Below, piece after piece: positions 1-9,384 of a DNA stretch of 64,000 nt. Source of the stretch: Vibrio sp. FE10. Lineage in GTDB: Bacteria; Pseudomonadota; Gammaproteobacteria; Enterobacterales; Vibrionaceae. Where the stretch lies: NCBI RefSeq assembly GCF_030297155.1, contig NZ_AP028068.1:1860001-1924000 (forward strand), read 5' to 3'. The position numbers and the translations under genes are program-made. The notes under the pieces were generated by a model. It had not been told where the DNA came from and ran no database searches. It saw only the letters and a list, made by a program, of their open reading frames with translations. Within the stretch, counting starts at the first letter, position 1; the number at the start of each line of letters is the position of its first letter.

Positions 1-2
1 GT

Positions 3-1277
3 TTAGGGATCACTGAGCCCGCTACTCAACTCTATCAAGCAGAGTACCAACAATTACTCATTGGAGAAAAGTTAACCCTCGCAGATGGAGAACAGTTAGA
101 CAGCGCGCGTATCATGACCAAATACAGCGCTGTACCGCAAATTCGAGCAGTAAAGTCAGTGCCGTTCGTTATGTTTGTGCCTGAAGGAGTAGCTATCGAC
201 AGCAGTTTACCAATTTTGCAGTACCAACACGGTATCACTAGTATCAAAGAGAGTGCTTACGCTTTCGCGATTCAGCATATTGGCGGCGCACTTACTGGAA
301 CTGCACCATACAAACCCTATGCAATTATCGCTATCGACCAACCACTTCACGGTCAACGCGCACTAAGTACGGATGTCGTTACGACACCAACAACACCTAC
401 CGTTTATATGAATCTTGAGTATTTACCAGTTGCACGAGATAACATACGTCAGAGCGCCATTGACGGGCTTGGAGTTCGCTTTGCTTTAAATTCTGCTACT
501 GATGCAGCATTCAGTAACCTAGATAAAACCAATGTATCTCTATTTGGGCATTCTATTGGGGCTATTACAGGAATCAGCTCTTACACGGTAGGTAACACTG
601 TGTTGAACCCTGCTATCGATTCTATGTTTAGTTATACAAGTGCTACCCTTGCTAACCCTGGTGGAGGCATTGCACCGTTCTTGCTAAATTCAGGTTCTTT
701 CTCGCCAGAGATCAAGCATACGGTCAGCCTATCAAGTGTAACCGAGTACCAAGCACACTATACAAGTAACTGTGCGCCAGTAAGTAAGTCTGGTGGTGTT
801 TGCTTTGCCGAATATTACACTGCTTTAAGTAGTGATAGTGCTTCTGCTTCAGACAAAGCTATCAAAGCGACAATCGACTCTACCCAGACTTCATTCATGT
901 ATGCTGCTCAAACAGTTCTAGATAATGTTGACCCTTACAACATTGCCTCTACCACTTCGGGACCAGTATTTGGTATTCAAGCCGACGGTGACGAAACAAT
1001 ACCAAACTCTGTTGCTGAGATCCCAACAGCTGGAACCGAACCACTGTTTAAAAAGTTATCATTGGTTAATACTGCACTGGACTCTTCGGGAGACAAGCTG
1101 GCTTCGTATTTTGACAAATCATCATCAGAGGCTGAACACTCTACTGTAATTTCTCAGAAAAATGCTGGTGATGCAGCAGCCAACGCAGAAATGACCTCGC
1201 AAATTGTACAATTTACCTTATCGCAGGGGACTGGCATTGCAAGCGTAACCGCTGGCTTGTTAGATGCGAGCAAGTAA
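3..1277 (+). CDS. volA: VolA/Pla-1-type extracellular lipase, 5' end cut by window
   Basis: The reading frame is open from the first bases, so the N-terminus (signal or lipoprotein peptide) lies outside; 424 residues are visible. The alpha/beta-hydrolase fold shows a QYQHGI strand-turn, a DQPLHG segment and the nucleophile elbow GHSIG. Late acid and base candidates are the Asp residues in the ADGDETIP segment and the His in AEHSTV. This pattern fits the Vibrio VolA surface lysophospholipase family, which frees fatty acids from lysophosphatidylcholine and in V. cholerae lies beside fadL; that neighbour would be upstream of this window. The gene ends in a double stop (TAATAA) followed by a strong terminator. 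The family call is from recognition, not from a search. A general extracellular lipase of the same family is the alternative. Confidence 0.8.
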   Translation, partial: LGITEPATQLYQAEYQQLLIGEKLTLADGEQLDSARIMTKYSAVPQIRAVKSVPFVMFVPEGVAIDSSLPILQYQHGITSIKESAYAFAIQHIGGALTGTAPYKPYAIIAIDQPLHGQRALSTDVVTTPTTPTVYMNLEYLPVARDNIRQSAIDGLGVRFALNSATDAAFSNLDKTNVSLFGHSIGAITGISSYTVGNTVLNPAIDSMFSYTSATLANPGGGIAPFLLNSGSFSPEIKHTVSLSSVTEYQAHYTSNCAPVSKSGGVCFAEYYTALSSDSASASDKAIKATIDSTQTSFMYAAQTVLDNVDPYNIASTTSGPVFGIQADGDETIPNSVAEIPTAGTEPLFKKLSLVNTALDSSGDKLASYFDKSSSEAEHSTVISQKNAGDAAANAEMTSQIVQFTLSQGTGIASVTAGLLDASK

Positions 1278-1306
1278 TAATCGTATGATCAAAAATTAAT
1301 GAAACC

Positions 1307-1335
1307 AAATGCCAGCCTAGCCGCTGGCATTTTTG
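1307..1335 (+). terminator. Rho-independent terminator after the lipase gene
   Basis: The arms AAATGCCAGC and GCTGGCATTT pair perfectly over 10 bp around a 6-base loop, and a T run follows the 3' arm. It lies 30 bases after the lipase stop codon. Confidence 0.9.
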
Positions 1336-1508
1336 TCTCTGTCGTTCGAACAATTCCCCTAGTTAACCGTTTGCATAAACCTTTAAAACACAAATGGTTG
1401 ATCTCAGCTAAAATTAATCAAGACAGAATACCGTACGACCTCTTTCTTTATTGTAAATAAAGTGGATAATAGCCCCGTAATTTAATACCTAATAAATGTG
1501 AGTCCATT

Positions 1509-2066
1509 ATGTCTTCTGAAGCTACGATGCTAGAACGCTGCCAATCTAAATGTGAACTATGTGGTTCTGATTCTTCTCTTACTGCATACGCAGTGCCGCC
1601 ACACAGCCACGTAACAGTGGATCACGGCATCATGGTATGTGACAAATGTCTTGGTGAAATTGACGATCCTAAAGATATCAACCACTGGCGCTGCCTAAGC
1701 GACAGTATGTGGAGTCAAGAAGCGCCAGTTCAAGTAACTGCATGGCGTCAACTTACTCGTCTGAACTCTGAAAGCTGGGCTCAAGACGCGCTAGACATGA
1801 TGTACCTTGAAGAAGAAACGTCAGTTTGGGCACAAATCGGTATGTCTGCTGATGATAAGCCTCTTGACGTGAACGGCGTTGAACTTAAAAAAGGTGACGA
1901 CGTAACAGTAATCAAAGACCTGCCAATCAAAGGTACTAACCAAGTGATTAAGCAAGGTACTGTTATTCGCGGCATCAGCGTTGGTGACGATCCTAAGCTT
2001 GTTTCTGGTAAAACAAACGGCGGTCAATCAATGTACGTAATCGCTGAGTTCTGCCGTAAGAAGTAA
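1509..2066 (+). CDS. PhnA domain protein (YjdM-like zinc ribbon)
   Basis: This 185-residue protein has an N-terminal zinc ribbon with Cys pairs C15-x2-C18 and C44-x2-C47. A C-terminal SH3-like PhnA domain (about residues 118-185) contains the typical DVNG..L.KGDDV...KDLP.KG segment. PhnA/YjdM proteins are widespread; despite the name, E. coli PhnA is not needed for phosphonate breakdown, and the biochemical role is unsettled. The gene stands alone between two terminators, so it is probably monocistronic. It starts at ATG 1509; the bases just upstream give only a weak ribosome site. Confidence 0.85.
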   Translation: MSSEATMLERCQSKCELCGSDSSLTAYAVPPHSHVTVDHGIMVCDKCLGEIDDPKDINHWRCLSDSMWSQEAPVQVTAWRQLTRLNSESWAQDALDMMYLEEETSVWAQIGMSADDKPLDVNGVELKKGDDVTVIKDLPIKGTNQVIKQGTVIRGISVGDDPKLVSGKTNGGQSMYVIAEFCRKK

Positions 2067-2094
2067 TCTTACTGCAAGAAAGTGATAGAAAACG

Positions 2095-2122
2095 AAAAGG
2101 CGCTGATTAGCGCCTTTTTTAT
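2095..2122 (+). terminator. Terminator after the PhnA-like gene
   Basis: AAAAGGCGCT and AGCGCCTTTT form a stem around the loop GATT, followed by more T. The A run on the 5' side means it could also serve the minus-strand gene ending at 2150. Confidence 0.9.
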
Positions 2123-2149
2123 TGGAAAAATTCAACTTAATCCGTTGTT

Positions 2150-3304
2150 CTAGAAACCACTGCCGACATTAAAGTAGATAGCTCGCTCTTCATGGCTTTG
2201 TGCGTAATCCATTCCAAGATGCAAACCATAACGTCTTGCAATTTGGTATCGGAAACCAACACCTCCAGCATTGATGGTGCTATCGTGACTTACAATGTTA
2301 TCTTGCTTTGCAGTACCAGAACCATAGAACCCAGACACCTTCCAACGATGATTAATGCTATACGTCAGTTGCCCTTGTATCGTTTCAATTTCATCACCTT
2401 GGTAGCGGTAAGAAGACACTCCGCGTAAAGACACATACGGCTTTGCTGTTGGGGATACAAGCCGATCTTGTTGGTCGAAGTTTTGATAATTCGCGGCTAA
2501 ACCTAGCATCCATTTCTGATTGATTGGGATATAGGCTTCTCCATCTATGTTCAAATTTCGGTAATTGTAATCACTGCCAATCGCATCGTCGTACACCATG
2601 TAATCTGCAGACAATTTGTAACCTTTGGTTGGATAAAATAGATTATCTCTTGTGTCATATTCAGCTTCCAATCCTAGACCAGAAGTCACCGATTCATTAC
2701 CTAAAATTCGGTCTAAAACCGTATTATCAAATTCAATCTCAGACTTAGCTAGTAACTGTTTTATCCCCAACATCCAAGGCGACTGTCCGATCCTAAACTG
2801 TACCTTTTGTGAAAGTACGGCCACTGAAGTTGATGTGCCTATTCTAAGATCATGGTCTATCGGTCCCCAGTTAATTGATGTGTACAAATCCAAATTCGCA
2901 ACACCAAAGCCGCCACCTCCCGTGTAACGAATTGAATCATTCATCCATGAACGTCTATGTCCCCCAAATACAAACCATGTTTCGTTCTCTGTCCCTACCG
3001 CGCCAATTACTGACATTGCTGAAGGTACAAGCTGCGCACCACCATCAATGGCAGAAAGAGCAGCCTGCTTTCGTTGTCGCTTTTCTTCTTCCGTTTCATG
3101 TAAAAACAACCCTGCTACACCGCCACCGTAGCCCACCGCAGGTTCAGTAATTAAAATGGGAATAGGCAAGAAGCCATGAGCATTTTCGGCTATGTGATGT
3201 CCCATATCGAATTGACCATCAACAGGATCATAAAACGATGCCAAGGAAGGCGTTATTGTAAGCAAAGAGCAAGAAAAAAGAGCAAAGCCGCCGCAGCGAT
3301 TCAT
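2150..3304 (-). CDS. Omp85/BamA-family outer membrane barrel protein without clear POTRA domains
   Basis: A 384-residue exported protein. I start it at the ATG at 3304 because a GAGG ribosome site lies 8 bases upstream and the next residues form a signal peptide (hydrophobic stretch, then PSLAS). The frame stays open to a TTG at 3367, but that version would run through a terminator hairpin and lacks a signal start. After a short N-terminal stretch most of the chain is alternating beta strand. It includes the surface-antigen hallmark EYDTRDNLFYPTKG (about residue 215) and ends in aromatic Phe (NVGSGF), as expected for a Bam substrate. It resembles short Omp85 barrels of the BamA/TamA 'surface antigen' family (a FplA or patatin-linked type is possible). 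The cargo is unknown. Confidence 0.75.
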   Translation of the reverse strand: MNRCGGFALFSCSLLTITPSLASFYDPVDGQFDMGHHIAENAHGFLPIPILITEPAVGYGGGVAGLFLHETEEEKRQRKQAALSAIDGGAQLVPSAMSVIGAVGTENETWFVFGGHRRSWMNDSIRYTGGGGFGVANLDLYTSINWGPIDHDLRIGTSTSVAVLSQKVQFRIGQSPWMLGIKQLLAKSEIEFDNTVLDRILGNESVTSGLGLEAEYDTRDNLFYPTKGYKLSADYMVYDDAIGSDYNYRNLNIDGEAYIPINQKWMLGLAANYQNFDQQDRLVSPTAKPYVSLRGVSSYRYQGDEIETIQGQLTYSINHRWKVSGFYGSGTAKQDNIVSHDSTINAGGVGFRYQIARRYGLHLGMDYAQSHEERAIYFNVGSGF

Positions 3305-3318
3305 AAGATTGGCCTCAA

Positions 3319-3347
3319 TAAAAAAGGCCGGGTAATAAAACCCGGCC
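3319..3347 (-). terminator. Terminator-like hairpin in the 5' leader of the Omp85-like gene
   Basis: Read on the minus strand, GGCCGGGT and ACCCGGCC pair perfectly around a 6-base loop and are followed by TTTTTT. It ends about 15 bases before the chosen start codon. It is upstream, not downstream, of the gene, so it may act as an attenuator or end a short leader RNA. The LysR gene further upstream has its own terminator. Confidence 0.75.
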
Positions 3348-3524
3348 GAAAGTTTGCTTCCTTGCAATAAACATAGAAATTAAACACTTATTGCCAATAA
3401 AGGGGGTCCTTAATCGACCGGATTAGAATAGGTCAAACTGTGGCATTGCCCTACTCTCATATAGAGGGTCAGACCCATCAAATCATGTTGTTTAAGGGGG
3501 AGATGAATCGCGAATAACAGGTAT

Positions 3525-3550
3525 AAAAAAAGGCTCAAAATGAGCCTTTA
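3525..3550 (-). terminator. Terminator of the LysR gene
   Basis: AAAGGCTCA and TGAGCCTTT form a 9-bp stem with a 3-base loop; on the minus strand it is followed by a long T run. It lies about 75 bases after the LysR stop. Confidence 0.85.
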
Positions 3551-3626
3551 TATAGAATTGCCAAGTGAGAAACGAATTCTGATTCTCAGGACGAATTCAT
3601 ATCAACATTGTTATCACCGATAAGCG

Positions 3627-4541
3627 CTACGGACGAAAATTACTGATTAAACGGTCTCGATACTCAGCGATCACAGACGTCAGTGAGCCTTTGATATCAC
3701 TGATCTGTTTCGAGTGAGGACACCATAATGCAAAACCAAATTTGAAACCTTCAACCATTTGCGCTGCTTGAATAGGTTCGATTTCGTGTTGAGAAAACTC
3801 TGGGTCAGAGAAAAATGATCTAGGTAAAAGTGCCCAACCCAAACCTTCTTCAACTAATTTGATCATCAACGCGAGTTGGTCGATCTCCTCATGGTCTGAA
3901 CTCACCACTATTTTTTCCGACATCCCTTCTTCGATCAAGGATTTCAATACAAACTGTTTCGAGTTTCTTAACGCAACCAGTACATCTTCTTTGTCTAGAT
4001 TAGAGAACTCACCGTTCTTTTTTACGAACGGATAGAATTCAATATGCCCCAAAAACGTTGCATCTAAACTGTGCATCGCACGGCTATCGTGAACATTCAC
4101 TAAACCGAAGTGATATTCACCACTTTGTATCCCTTGCTTGATCTCCTTCTTGTTACGAACCAGGAAGTTAACTCGCATCATTGGAAAGTCACGCTTGAGC
4201 TGCTTTCGAATATCAACCAAAACACGTTGAGGAATAACACTAGAGTATGCAATCGTAATATTTTCTAACCCGCCATAAGAAAGGCTCAACGCAACCTTGT
4301 CGAAGGTGCGTGCTTGTTCAATGGTTTGTTTGGCGTAATGGTAAAGAAGGTGCCCGTCTTCCGTGGGTTCGACCGAACGGCCAACTCTATTAAAAAGATT
4401 TACGGCGAGTTGGTCTTCCAGATTGGTAATCACCTGTCCGATAGTCGTTCTGTGCTTGTTGAGCTTAACGGCAGCTTTACTGAAGGAAAGCTGGTCATAA
4501 ACGGTAACGAACGCGAGAAGCTGTTCAATGCTGAAGTTCAT
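3627..4541 (-). CDS. LysR-family transcriptional regulator
   Basis: A 304-residue protein with the N-terminal winged helix-turn-helix of LysR regulators (residues 3-62, with LSFSKAAVKLNKHRTTIGQVITNLEDQLAVNLFNR features given here in parts: SKAAVKLN, RTTIGQVITNLE, LAVNLFNR). A two-lobed effector-binding domain occupies about residues 90-295. Length is normal. The neighbours are not divergently transcribed, so its target is not obvious. The downstream Omp85-like gene is separated from it by a terminator, and the upstream neighbours are the small exported protein and patatin on the same strand. Confidence 0.88.
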   Translation of the reverse strand: MNFSIEQLLAFVTVYDQLSFSKAAVKLNKHRTTIGQVITNLEDQLAVNLFNRVGRSVEPTEDGHLLYHYAKQTIEQARTFDKVALSLSYGGLENITIAYSSVIPQRVLVDIRKQLKRDFPMMRVNFLVRNKKEIKQGIQSGEYHFGLVNVHDSRAMHSLDATFLGHIEFYPFVKKNGEFSNLDKEDVLVALRNSKQFVLKSLIEEGMSEKIVVSSDHEEIDQLALMIKLVEEGLGWALLPRSFFSDPEFSQHEIEPIQAAQMVEGFKFGFALWCPHSKQISDIKGSLTSVIAEYRDRLISNFRP

Positions 4542-4648
4542 TTTGTTGTGCTTACTTTTAGTTGTTATGTATATAAATTATCACAGGTTGACGAAATTTC
4601 TACTTTGTAAGAATAATAATAGTGAAATGAGTTCGTCAGGTCGAAACG

Positions 4649-4675
4649 AAAAAACCTACTTAAGTCAGTAGGTTT
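4649..4675 (-). terminator. Terminator after the patatin/exported-protein pair
   Basis: AACCTAC and GTAGGTT pair around an 8-base loop. On the minus strand TTTTTTCG follows, right after the stop of the small exported protein. Confidence 0.8.
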
Positions 4676-4698
4676 ATCATTGGTGCTTAGCGAATAAC

Positions 4699-5124
4699 CT
4701 AAATGTATTCGATTACTCGGGCTAGGTAATTAAAGTCACCTGAATCGCCGTGGTAATTGCGGTAAACATCAACACTGAAATATCTAGGCTGATCCGCTTG
4801 AATATGGTCAACGATTCTCTGTTCAATCGACTCTAAAGTTTCACCCGTTTGGGAGTAAATGTATTTCTTGGTCGTTTTCTCAAGTTGTCGTTCTTTCGCT
4901 TCTTTATGCGAAACGTAGTTGTTCACCTTAATCCACTGACCAATGTAATCAATGGCAACGTAATCTGAATTACCTTCAACCATAATCAGTGCAGCTTCTT
5001 GTTGAACGTCAGTCAGTTGTCGCATGTCATTATCGACTTTTTGTTGATCCATTGTGGTCGCGTTTTGGGCCATCACACTGGTAGACGTTGCCATTAAAAG
5101 TAGCGCTAATGCTGTTTTTCTCAT
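4699..5124 (-). CDS. Small exported protein of unknown function, second gene of a pair with patatin
   Basis: A 141-residue protein with a clear signal peptide (MRKTALALLLMATSTSVMA, cleavage before QN). The mature part is about 120 residues, charged, without Cys, and I do not recognise a domain. It begins 16 bases after the stop of the patatin-like lipoprotein gene on the same strand and is followed by a terminator, so the two very likely form one transcript. A role as a periplasmic partner of the lipase is inference from this arrangement only. An AGGG about 10 bases before the ATG is the probable ribosome site. Confidence 0.7.
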   Translation of the reverse strand: MRKTALALLLMATSTSVMAQNATTMDQQKVDNDMRQLTDVQQEAALIMVEGNSDYVAIDYIGQWIKVNNYVSHKEAKERQLEKTTKKYIYSQTGETLESIEQRIVDHIQADQPRYFSVDVYRNYHGDSGDFNYLARVIEYI

Positions 5125-5140
5125 TTTCTAAGATCCCTAA

Positions 5141-6325
5141 CTAAGGTAATTCGGTTACCCAAGGTTTCCCTTGAGTTGCTTTGTGATAACCATATTTGTA
5201 TATGGTTAATAGGTAATGTTCATCAAACATGTCTTTAGTGCGTTTCGCATAACCAAAGTCGTGTTCCATGTAAGTAAATTGCATATCGATATTGTTGGTT
5301 GCACTGATGTATTTCATTCGGTACAAATCACCACGCGTTTGAGCAAGAGTCAGACTTGATACGCTCTTTGCGACCAAATCCAAGCCCTTATCTCTAAGCG
5401 AGTGGTACGGTGATGTAAGCGCTCCATTTCGAATTACGTCAAGCTGAGGTGACGTTTCTAGACCAAGCGCATCTGAAATCTGTTGATAGTCGAAATTGGA
5501 TGGATTGAAGAACACTTGCGCCGCCAACCCACCATCAACGTGTAGCTCTTCAAAACTTTCGCCTTCATATTCGACGTCGATAAACTGTGGTGGGAACACA
5601 CCAGGAATTGACGCACTTGCTGCCAATACCTGGTATATGAGTTCGGCTTTGTCTGGTATATCACTGTTTGCGATTGCACCCACATTCCAAATAACAAGCT
5701 CACCAGAATCAAAGTGTGTGCTGCCAATAAACAGGCGTTTACCACTGCGATGTTGTTGTGCAATTCGCTCGATCATTGGATCAGGGAAAGCCTCAGCAAT
5801 AAATTGATACAAATTTTCACCGTTGGTGAATGCATCTTTAAAGATCGTGTTAAGAAAGTTCTTCTTACCCAACACTGACTTGTCGTTAATGTTCAACATC
5901 ACTTCTTTCATCTTTGGAAACGCATCTCCGCCAATGAACACAAATGGTGCCATTAAAGCTCCTGCACTGATTCCCGTTACTATGGAATAATCTTTCAGCT
6001 GACCAGACTCTTCTAGGCCTATCAAAATGCCCGCACCAAATGCGCCGTTCGCACCGCCTCCGGATAATGCGAGGATGTTCAGTTGATCTCCAGACACCGT
6101 AATCGGTGTGGTTTGATCGTGTGAGGAGTAGAGAAAGTTCGGCTCCTCGCTCGCCCAGATACGAAGTGGCTCTTCCCCTAATTGTGCCTCTTCAACAACC
6201 ACTTCCTTGTAGTTGTCTTTGTTAACGCGTACATCCAATGTATGAGGTGAGCTACAAGCCACCACGAGCAATGACATAGCTATAGTAAAACCCGAAGAAA
6301 TTAGACGGTTCATATTTAGGCTCAT
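5141..6325 (-). CDS. Patatin-like phospholipase lipoprotein
   Basis: A 394-residue acyl hydrolase. The N-terminus is a lipoprotein signal with lipobox VVAC, lipid-carrying Cys24 followed by Ser-Ser. The patatin signature is complete: oxyanion loop GGGANGAFG (residues 89-97), nucleophile elbow GISAG with Ser120, and the catalytic dyad Asp in DGG at 264-266. Patatin-type enzymes cleave acyl chains from (lyso)phospholipids using a Ser-Asp dyad. With Ser at position +2 after the Cys, outer membrane sorting is expected. It is the first gene of a two-gene unit with the small exported protein 16 bases downstream. ATG 6325 is preferred over ATG 6313 because AGAGA lies 8 bases before it. Confidence 0.88.
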   Translation of the reverse strand: MSLNMNRLISSGFTIAMSLLVVACSSPHTLDVRVNKDNYKEVVVEEAQLGEEPLRIWASEEPNFLYSSHDQTTPITVSGDQLNILALSGGGANGAFGAGILIGLEESGQLKDYSIVTGISAGALMAPFVFIGGDAFPKMKEVMLNINDKSVLGKKNFLNTIFKDAFTNGENLYQFIAEAFPDPMIERIAQQHRSGKRLFIGSTHFDSGELVIWNVGAIANSDIPDKAELIYQVLAASASIPGVFPPQFIDVEYEGESFEELHVDGGLAAQVFFNPSNFDYQQISDALGLETSPQLDVIRNGALTSPYHSLRDKGLDLVAKSVSSLTLAQTRGDLYRMKYISATNNIDMQFTYMEHDFGYAKRTKDMFDEHYLLTIYKYGYHKATQGKPWVTELP

Positions 6326-6564
6326 TTAATGTTCTCTAAAATAATCCAGAGACTCTGTTTAATAAAAAGAGAAGTAAAAAAACAGAGAGGTTTATAAATA
6401 GGGATAAAGTGAAATCCATCTCCGTGTGCTCAGCAATATAGCTAGGATGACACTAAGCTCGTAATCTCGTTTGTAGGACGCTATCCATCGAAATAACCCC
6501 ACTTCAATCAGTTACGTGCGGTTCAAGCTTCCATGAGATCTAACGCTATAAATAACGTATAGGC

Positions 6565-7422
6565 TTATCCAATTTTGACTACATTGAAGTCATGGGTTGG
6601 TTCTACAAATTCATATTGAGCGTTAATCGTTTGTAATTCCCAAGTCCCGTAACTCTTGGTCAATTCCAACACACCATAAACGGCGTTGTTCGTATGTCGA
6701 AATGCAGCGACTGGGGACATCCTTTTCATCAACCCTGCGGTAAAGAGGCCAGAAATCAGGTCACCTACACCTACCGGTTGTTTATCAAATTCAATGTTCG
6801 GCCGCTGGACTAAATAACAGGCCTTCTTCGTTGCCAGTATCATACTGAACGCATCATCGGGCAGAGAATGGAGATGCTTGACAAGCACCATCTTCGGGCC
6901 CATTTCCAATGCTTTCTTACAGGCAGTAACCGCATCATAAAGCGAGTTGATCTTGGTCTCTGTCAATTCGCTTAGTTCAAATTGGTTCGGAACGATGACA
7001 TCGGCAATGGGCAACATGTGTTTTGTAATAGCGGCTTTAACGCCATCATCAACAATACAACCTTTGTCCGGGTCACCCATTACAGGGTCACAAACATAGA
7101 GTGCACTGTGGTTCTTCTCTTTGATGAGATTGACCGCTTCGGCAACTGCTTTGCATTGGTCCGCACTTCCTTGATATCCCGATAGGATCGCACCACAGTC
7201 TTTCAATGCGCTAATGTTGTCTAAGCCTCGAATTAAATTTCGAATATCATCTGATCCAAATGTTTGACCTGTCCAACCTTGCTCATATTGAGTGTGATTA
7301 GAGTACTGAACAGTATGGATAGGCCACACATCGAGTCCCATTCGTTGGATTGGAAAAACCGCAGAGCTGTTGCCTGCATGTCCAAAGACCACGTGAGATT
7401 GAATAGAAATAATACTTTTCAT
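6565..7422 (-). CDS. pdxY: Pyridoxal kinase PdxY
   Basis: A 285-residue ribokinase-like enzyme that phosphorylates pyridoxal to pyridoxal 5'-phosphate (PLP) in the salvage pathway. It shows the N-terminal [19 protein letters not shown] segment, the WTGQTF lid region, the [10 protein letters not shown] segment and the C-terminal [10 protein letters not shown] motif carrying the catalytic Asp. Length matches E. coli PdxY (287). It lies downstream of aspT and aspD on the same strand, about 205 bases after aspD, with no strong terminator between. AspD needs PLP, so cofactor supply in the same region makes sense; co-transcription is inference. Confidence 0.9.
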   Translation of the reverse strand: MKSIISIQSHVVFGHAGNSSAVFPIQRMGLDVWPIHTVQYSNHTQYEQGWTGQTFGSDDIRNLIRGLDNISALKDCGAILSGYQGSADQCKAVAEAVNLIKEKNHSALYVCDPVMGDPDKGCIVDDGVKAAITKHMLPIADVIVPNQFELSELTETKINSLYDAVTACKKALEMGPKMVLVKHLHSLPDDAFSMILATKKACYLVQRPNIEFDKQPVGVGDLISGLFTAGLMKRMSPVAAFRHTNNAVYGVLELTKSYGTWELQTINAQYEFVEPTHDFNVVKIG

Positions 7423-7533
7423 ACGCCGCTCTTCTGATTTTGTCGGAATGAATTACGATTGGATTTAGCGACTAAATAAACACAACGATTGCACCCAATA
7501 GATAGCTACTCGAACACTGTGCTTATTTGGTCG

Positions 7534-7564
7534 GAATAAGCCTCGACATCGCCAAGGCTTATTC
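7534..7564 (-). other. Hairpin between aspD and pdxY
   Basis: GAATAAGCCT and AGGCTTATTC pair perfectly over 10 bp with an 11-base loop. There is no T run on the minus strand, so complete termination is doubtful. It could protect the 3' end of aspD mRNA or reduce read-through into pdxY. Confidence 0.5.
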
Positions 7565-7627
7565 TTAATTTGTGTTGTAGGTCATTGGCTTAAACCGGTG
7601 TTTTGATTCCAAGCCAGTGACTGATGC

Positions 7628-9226
7628 TTATTTGCCTTGAAACTCTGCAAAGTGCTCATCCAACACCTTACGAGTTGCGCGACCAATAAGTTCGTACTCA
7701 TGGTGAGTCAGGTTCGCTAGCGATACACGAACAGAGGCGTGTACTACATCGAAGCCTTTTCCAGGAAGTAAGATAACGCCAGTTTCGTGGGCAAGGCGGA
7801 ACAGGAAGTCTTTCCCCTTCTCGTTCGCTTTGAACCATTCAACGAAAGCTGGGCCGTACAATTTGCCACCCAGAGTGTCGAGCTCAAGCAGTGTGTAGTA
7901 GTCCACACGATCTTTGTTTTCTTCAATTTCGACACCCATGTTTTTGTACAACGTTTTGTAGCGTTCGCGAATAATACGTTTGCATGCTTCTTTATAGTTT
8001 TGCTCTGAGTCCATTAGGCAGTTCAATGAGAACAGCGCCATTTGAACTTGTTGTGGCAATGAAAGACCTGCGGTGTGGTTTAGTGCTACGCTGCGGCTAT
8101 CTGCAACGATACGATCGATGAATTTAATACCGCGCGGTTCTGGGTCTAACGTCTTGTAGCGATCATCCAGTTCAAGTTGACGAATTTCTGGTAGGCTGCG
8201 CATCGCATCATCGAACACGTTGCTGTGTTGAATCGCAATCGAGCCAAGGCGCCAGCCTGTCGCACCGAAGTACTTAGAGAATGAGTAAACACAAAGCGTG
8301 TTGTATGGAAGTTTGGCAAACAGCGAAACGAAATCGTCTGCGAATGTGCCGTACACATCATCGGTGATAATGAACAGGTCACTACGCTGGGTGTTTACAA
8401 AGTTTGATAGGTTGTTCAGCGTTTCATCAGAGAACTTTACTGATGCAGGGTTAGCTGGGTTTACTACACATAGTAATTTGATGTCTTTGTCTTCAAGCTT
8501 AACGATTTCAGACATAGGCAACTGCCATGTCTTCTCATCTAAGCGAAGCTCAACAATCTCAAGTTCGTATTCTGAAAGCTCAGGGATCTCTAAGTAAGGC
8601 GTAAAGATTGGCGTGATTAACGCAACTTTGTCACCTTTCTTCAGTAATCCGTTGTTAAACATGGTTTGGAACGTGTACGTCATTGATGCCGTACCGCCTT
8701 CCGTTGCAAACAGATCGAAATCCGTCGTCATTGGCATTGGACCGTACATCTCTTCTGCAATGTATTGTTTTACAACACTTTCGATATTTGTCAGCATGCG
8801 TGGCGGTACTGGGTAATTACACGCCAAGTAAGCGTTTACCAGTTCGTTTAGGAACACTTGCTTCTCGATACCTAGGCGATCTTTCGCGTAACTCAATGCT
8901 TTTTCAATGAATTGAACGCCTGGGTTCTGCTGATTGTTGTTTGCGTACGAGTCGAAACGCTCAACAATGCCCACACCGTCCGGAATACCACCAAAGCTAC
9001 CATCTAAATATGAATACGTGCGCTCAGCTTCCATTACTGCAAATTCACCTAAGCGAATGAACGCTTTACGTGGCAATGTAGCAAGGAAGTTAGGGTTACC
9101 ACGACCTGCGTCTAATAAAGCACGGTCAGGTACTGTTTGTGCAACTTCAATTAATTTATCTTTTAATTCAAATGGGCTTAGATCAGCGAATTTTGAAAAG
9201 TCGATGGTTGTATTTTGTGTAGTCAT
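7628..9226 (-). CDS. aspD: Aspartate 4-decarboxylase (bifunctional with aspartate transaminase)
   Basis: A 532-residue PLP enzyme of aminotransferase fold type I. It removes the beta-carboxyl of L-aspartate to give L-alanine and CO2 and also has aspartate aminotransferase activity. Visible features: N-terminal FELKDKLIEVA, ATEGGTASM near residue 175, NPANPAS near 257, ITDDVYGTF near 287, and SFSKYFGATGWRLG with the PLP Lys at about 318. Length agrees with known AsdA/AspD (about 530), longer than ordinary aminotransferases. It follows aspT by 158 bases on the same strand. With AspT it forms a decarboxylation cycle that uses up a cytoplasmic proton and so helps acid resistance and proton motive force. 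Confidence 0.93.
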   Translation of the reverse strand: MTTQNTTIDFSKFADLSPFELKDKLIEVAQTVPDRALLDAGRGNPNFLATLPRKAFIRLGEFAVMEAERTYSYLDGSFGGIPDGVGIVERFDSYANNNQQNPGVQFIEKALSYAKDRLGIEKQVFLNELVNAYLACNYPVPPRMLTNIESVVKQYIAEEMYGPMPMTTDFDLFATEGGTASMTYTFQTMFNNGLLKKGDKVALITPIFTPYLEIPELSEYELEIVELRLDEKTWQLPMSEIVKLEDKDIKLLCVVNPANPASVKFSDETLNNLSNFVNTQRSDLFIITDDVYGTFADDFVSLFAKLPYNTLCVYSFSKYFGATGWRLGSIAIQHSNVFDDAMRSLPEIRQLELDDRYKTLDPEPRGIKFIDRIVADSRSVALNHTAGLSLPQQVQMALFSLNCLMDSEQNYKEACKRIIRERYKTLYKNMGVEIEENKDRVDYYTLLELDTLGGKLYGPAFVEWFKANEKGKDFLFRLAHETGVILLPGKGFDVVHASVRVSLANLTHHEYELIGRATRKVLDEHFAEFQGK

Positions 9227-9384
9227 GATATTTACCTAATAATTTAATCGTGAACAATTTAAATATAATAATGTTATTTAAGTGTGGTTATTCAGACCTA
9301 CCTTAATCGTTATTTGGTAGACCTTTTAATAAATTGATAATTTCTTGGGTTGTTTGCGTATCTGTAATAAGTTCGTAGTTTTAA

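Larger units (their letters stand above)
3305..3626. other. Intergenic region between LysR gene and Omp85-like gene
   Basis: Apart from the two hairpins listed separately, the minus strand has a possible promoter: TTGGCA near 3396, about 16 bases, then TATGTT near 3370. It would start transcription just before the GGCCGGGT hairpin. A small inverted repeat GGGTC/GACCC lies near 3467-3477. I see no convincing ORF. Confidence 0.4.

Noticed and set aside
3305..3367. Longer start (TTG 3367) for the Omp85-like gene
   Set aside because: It would translate through a terminator hairpin and place 21 residues before a proper signal peptide; ATG 3304 has the ribosome site.
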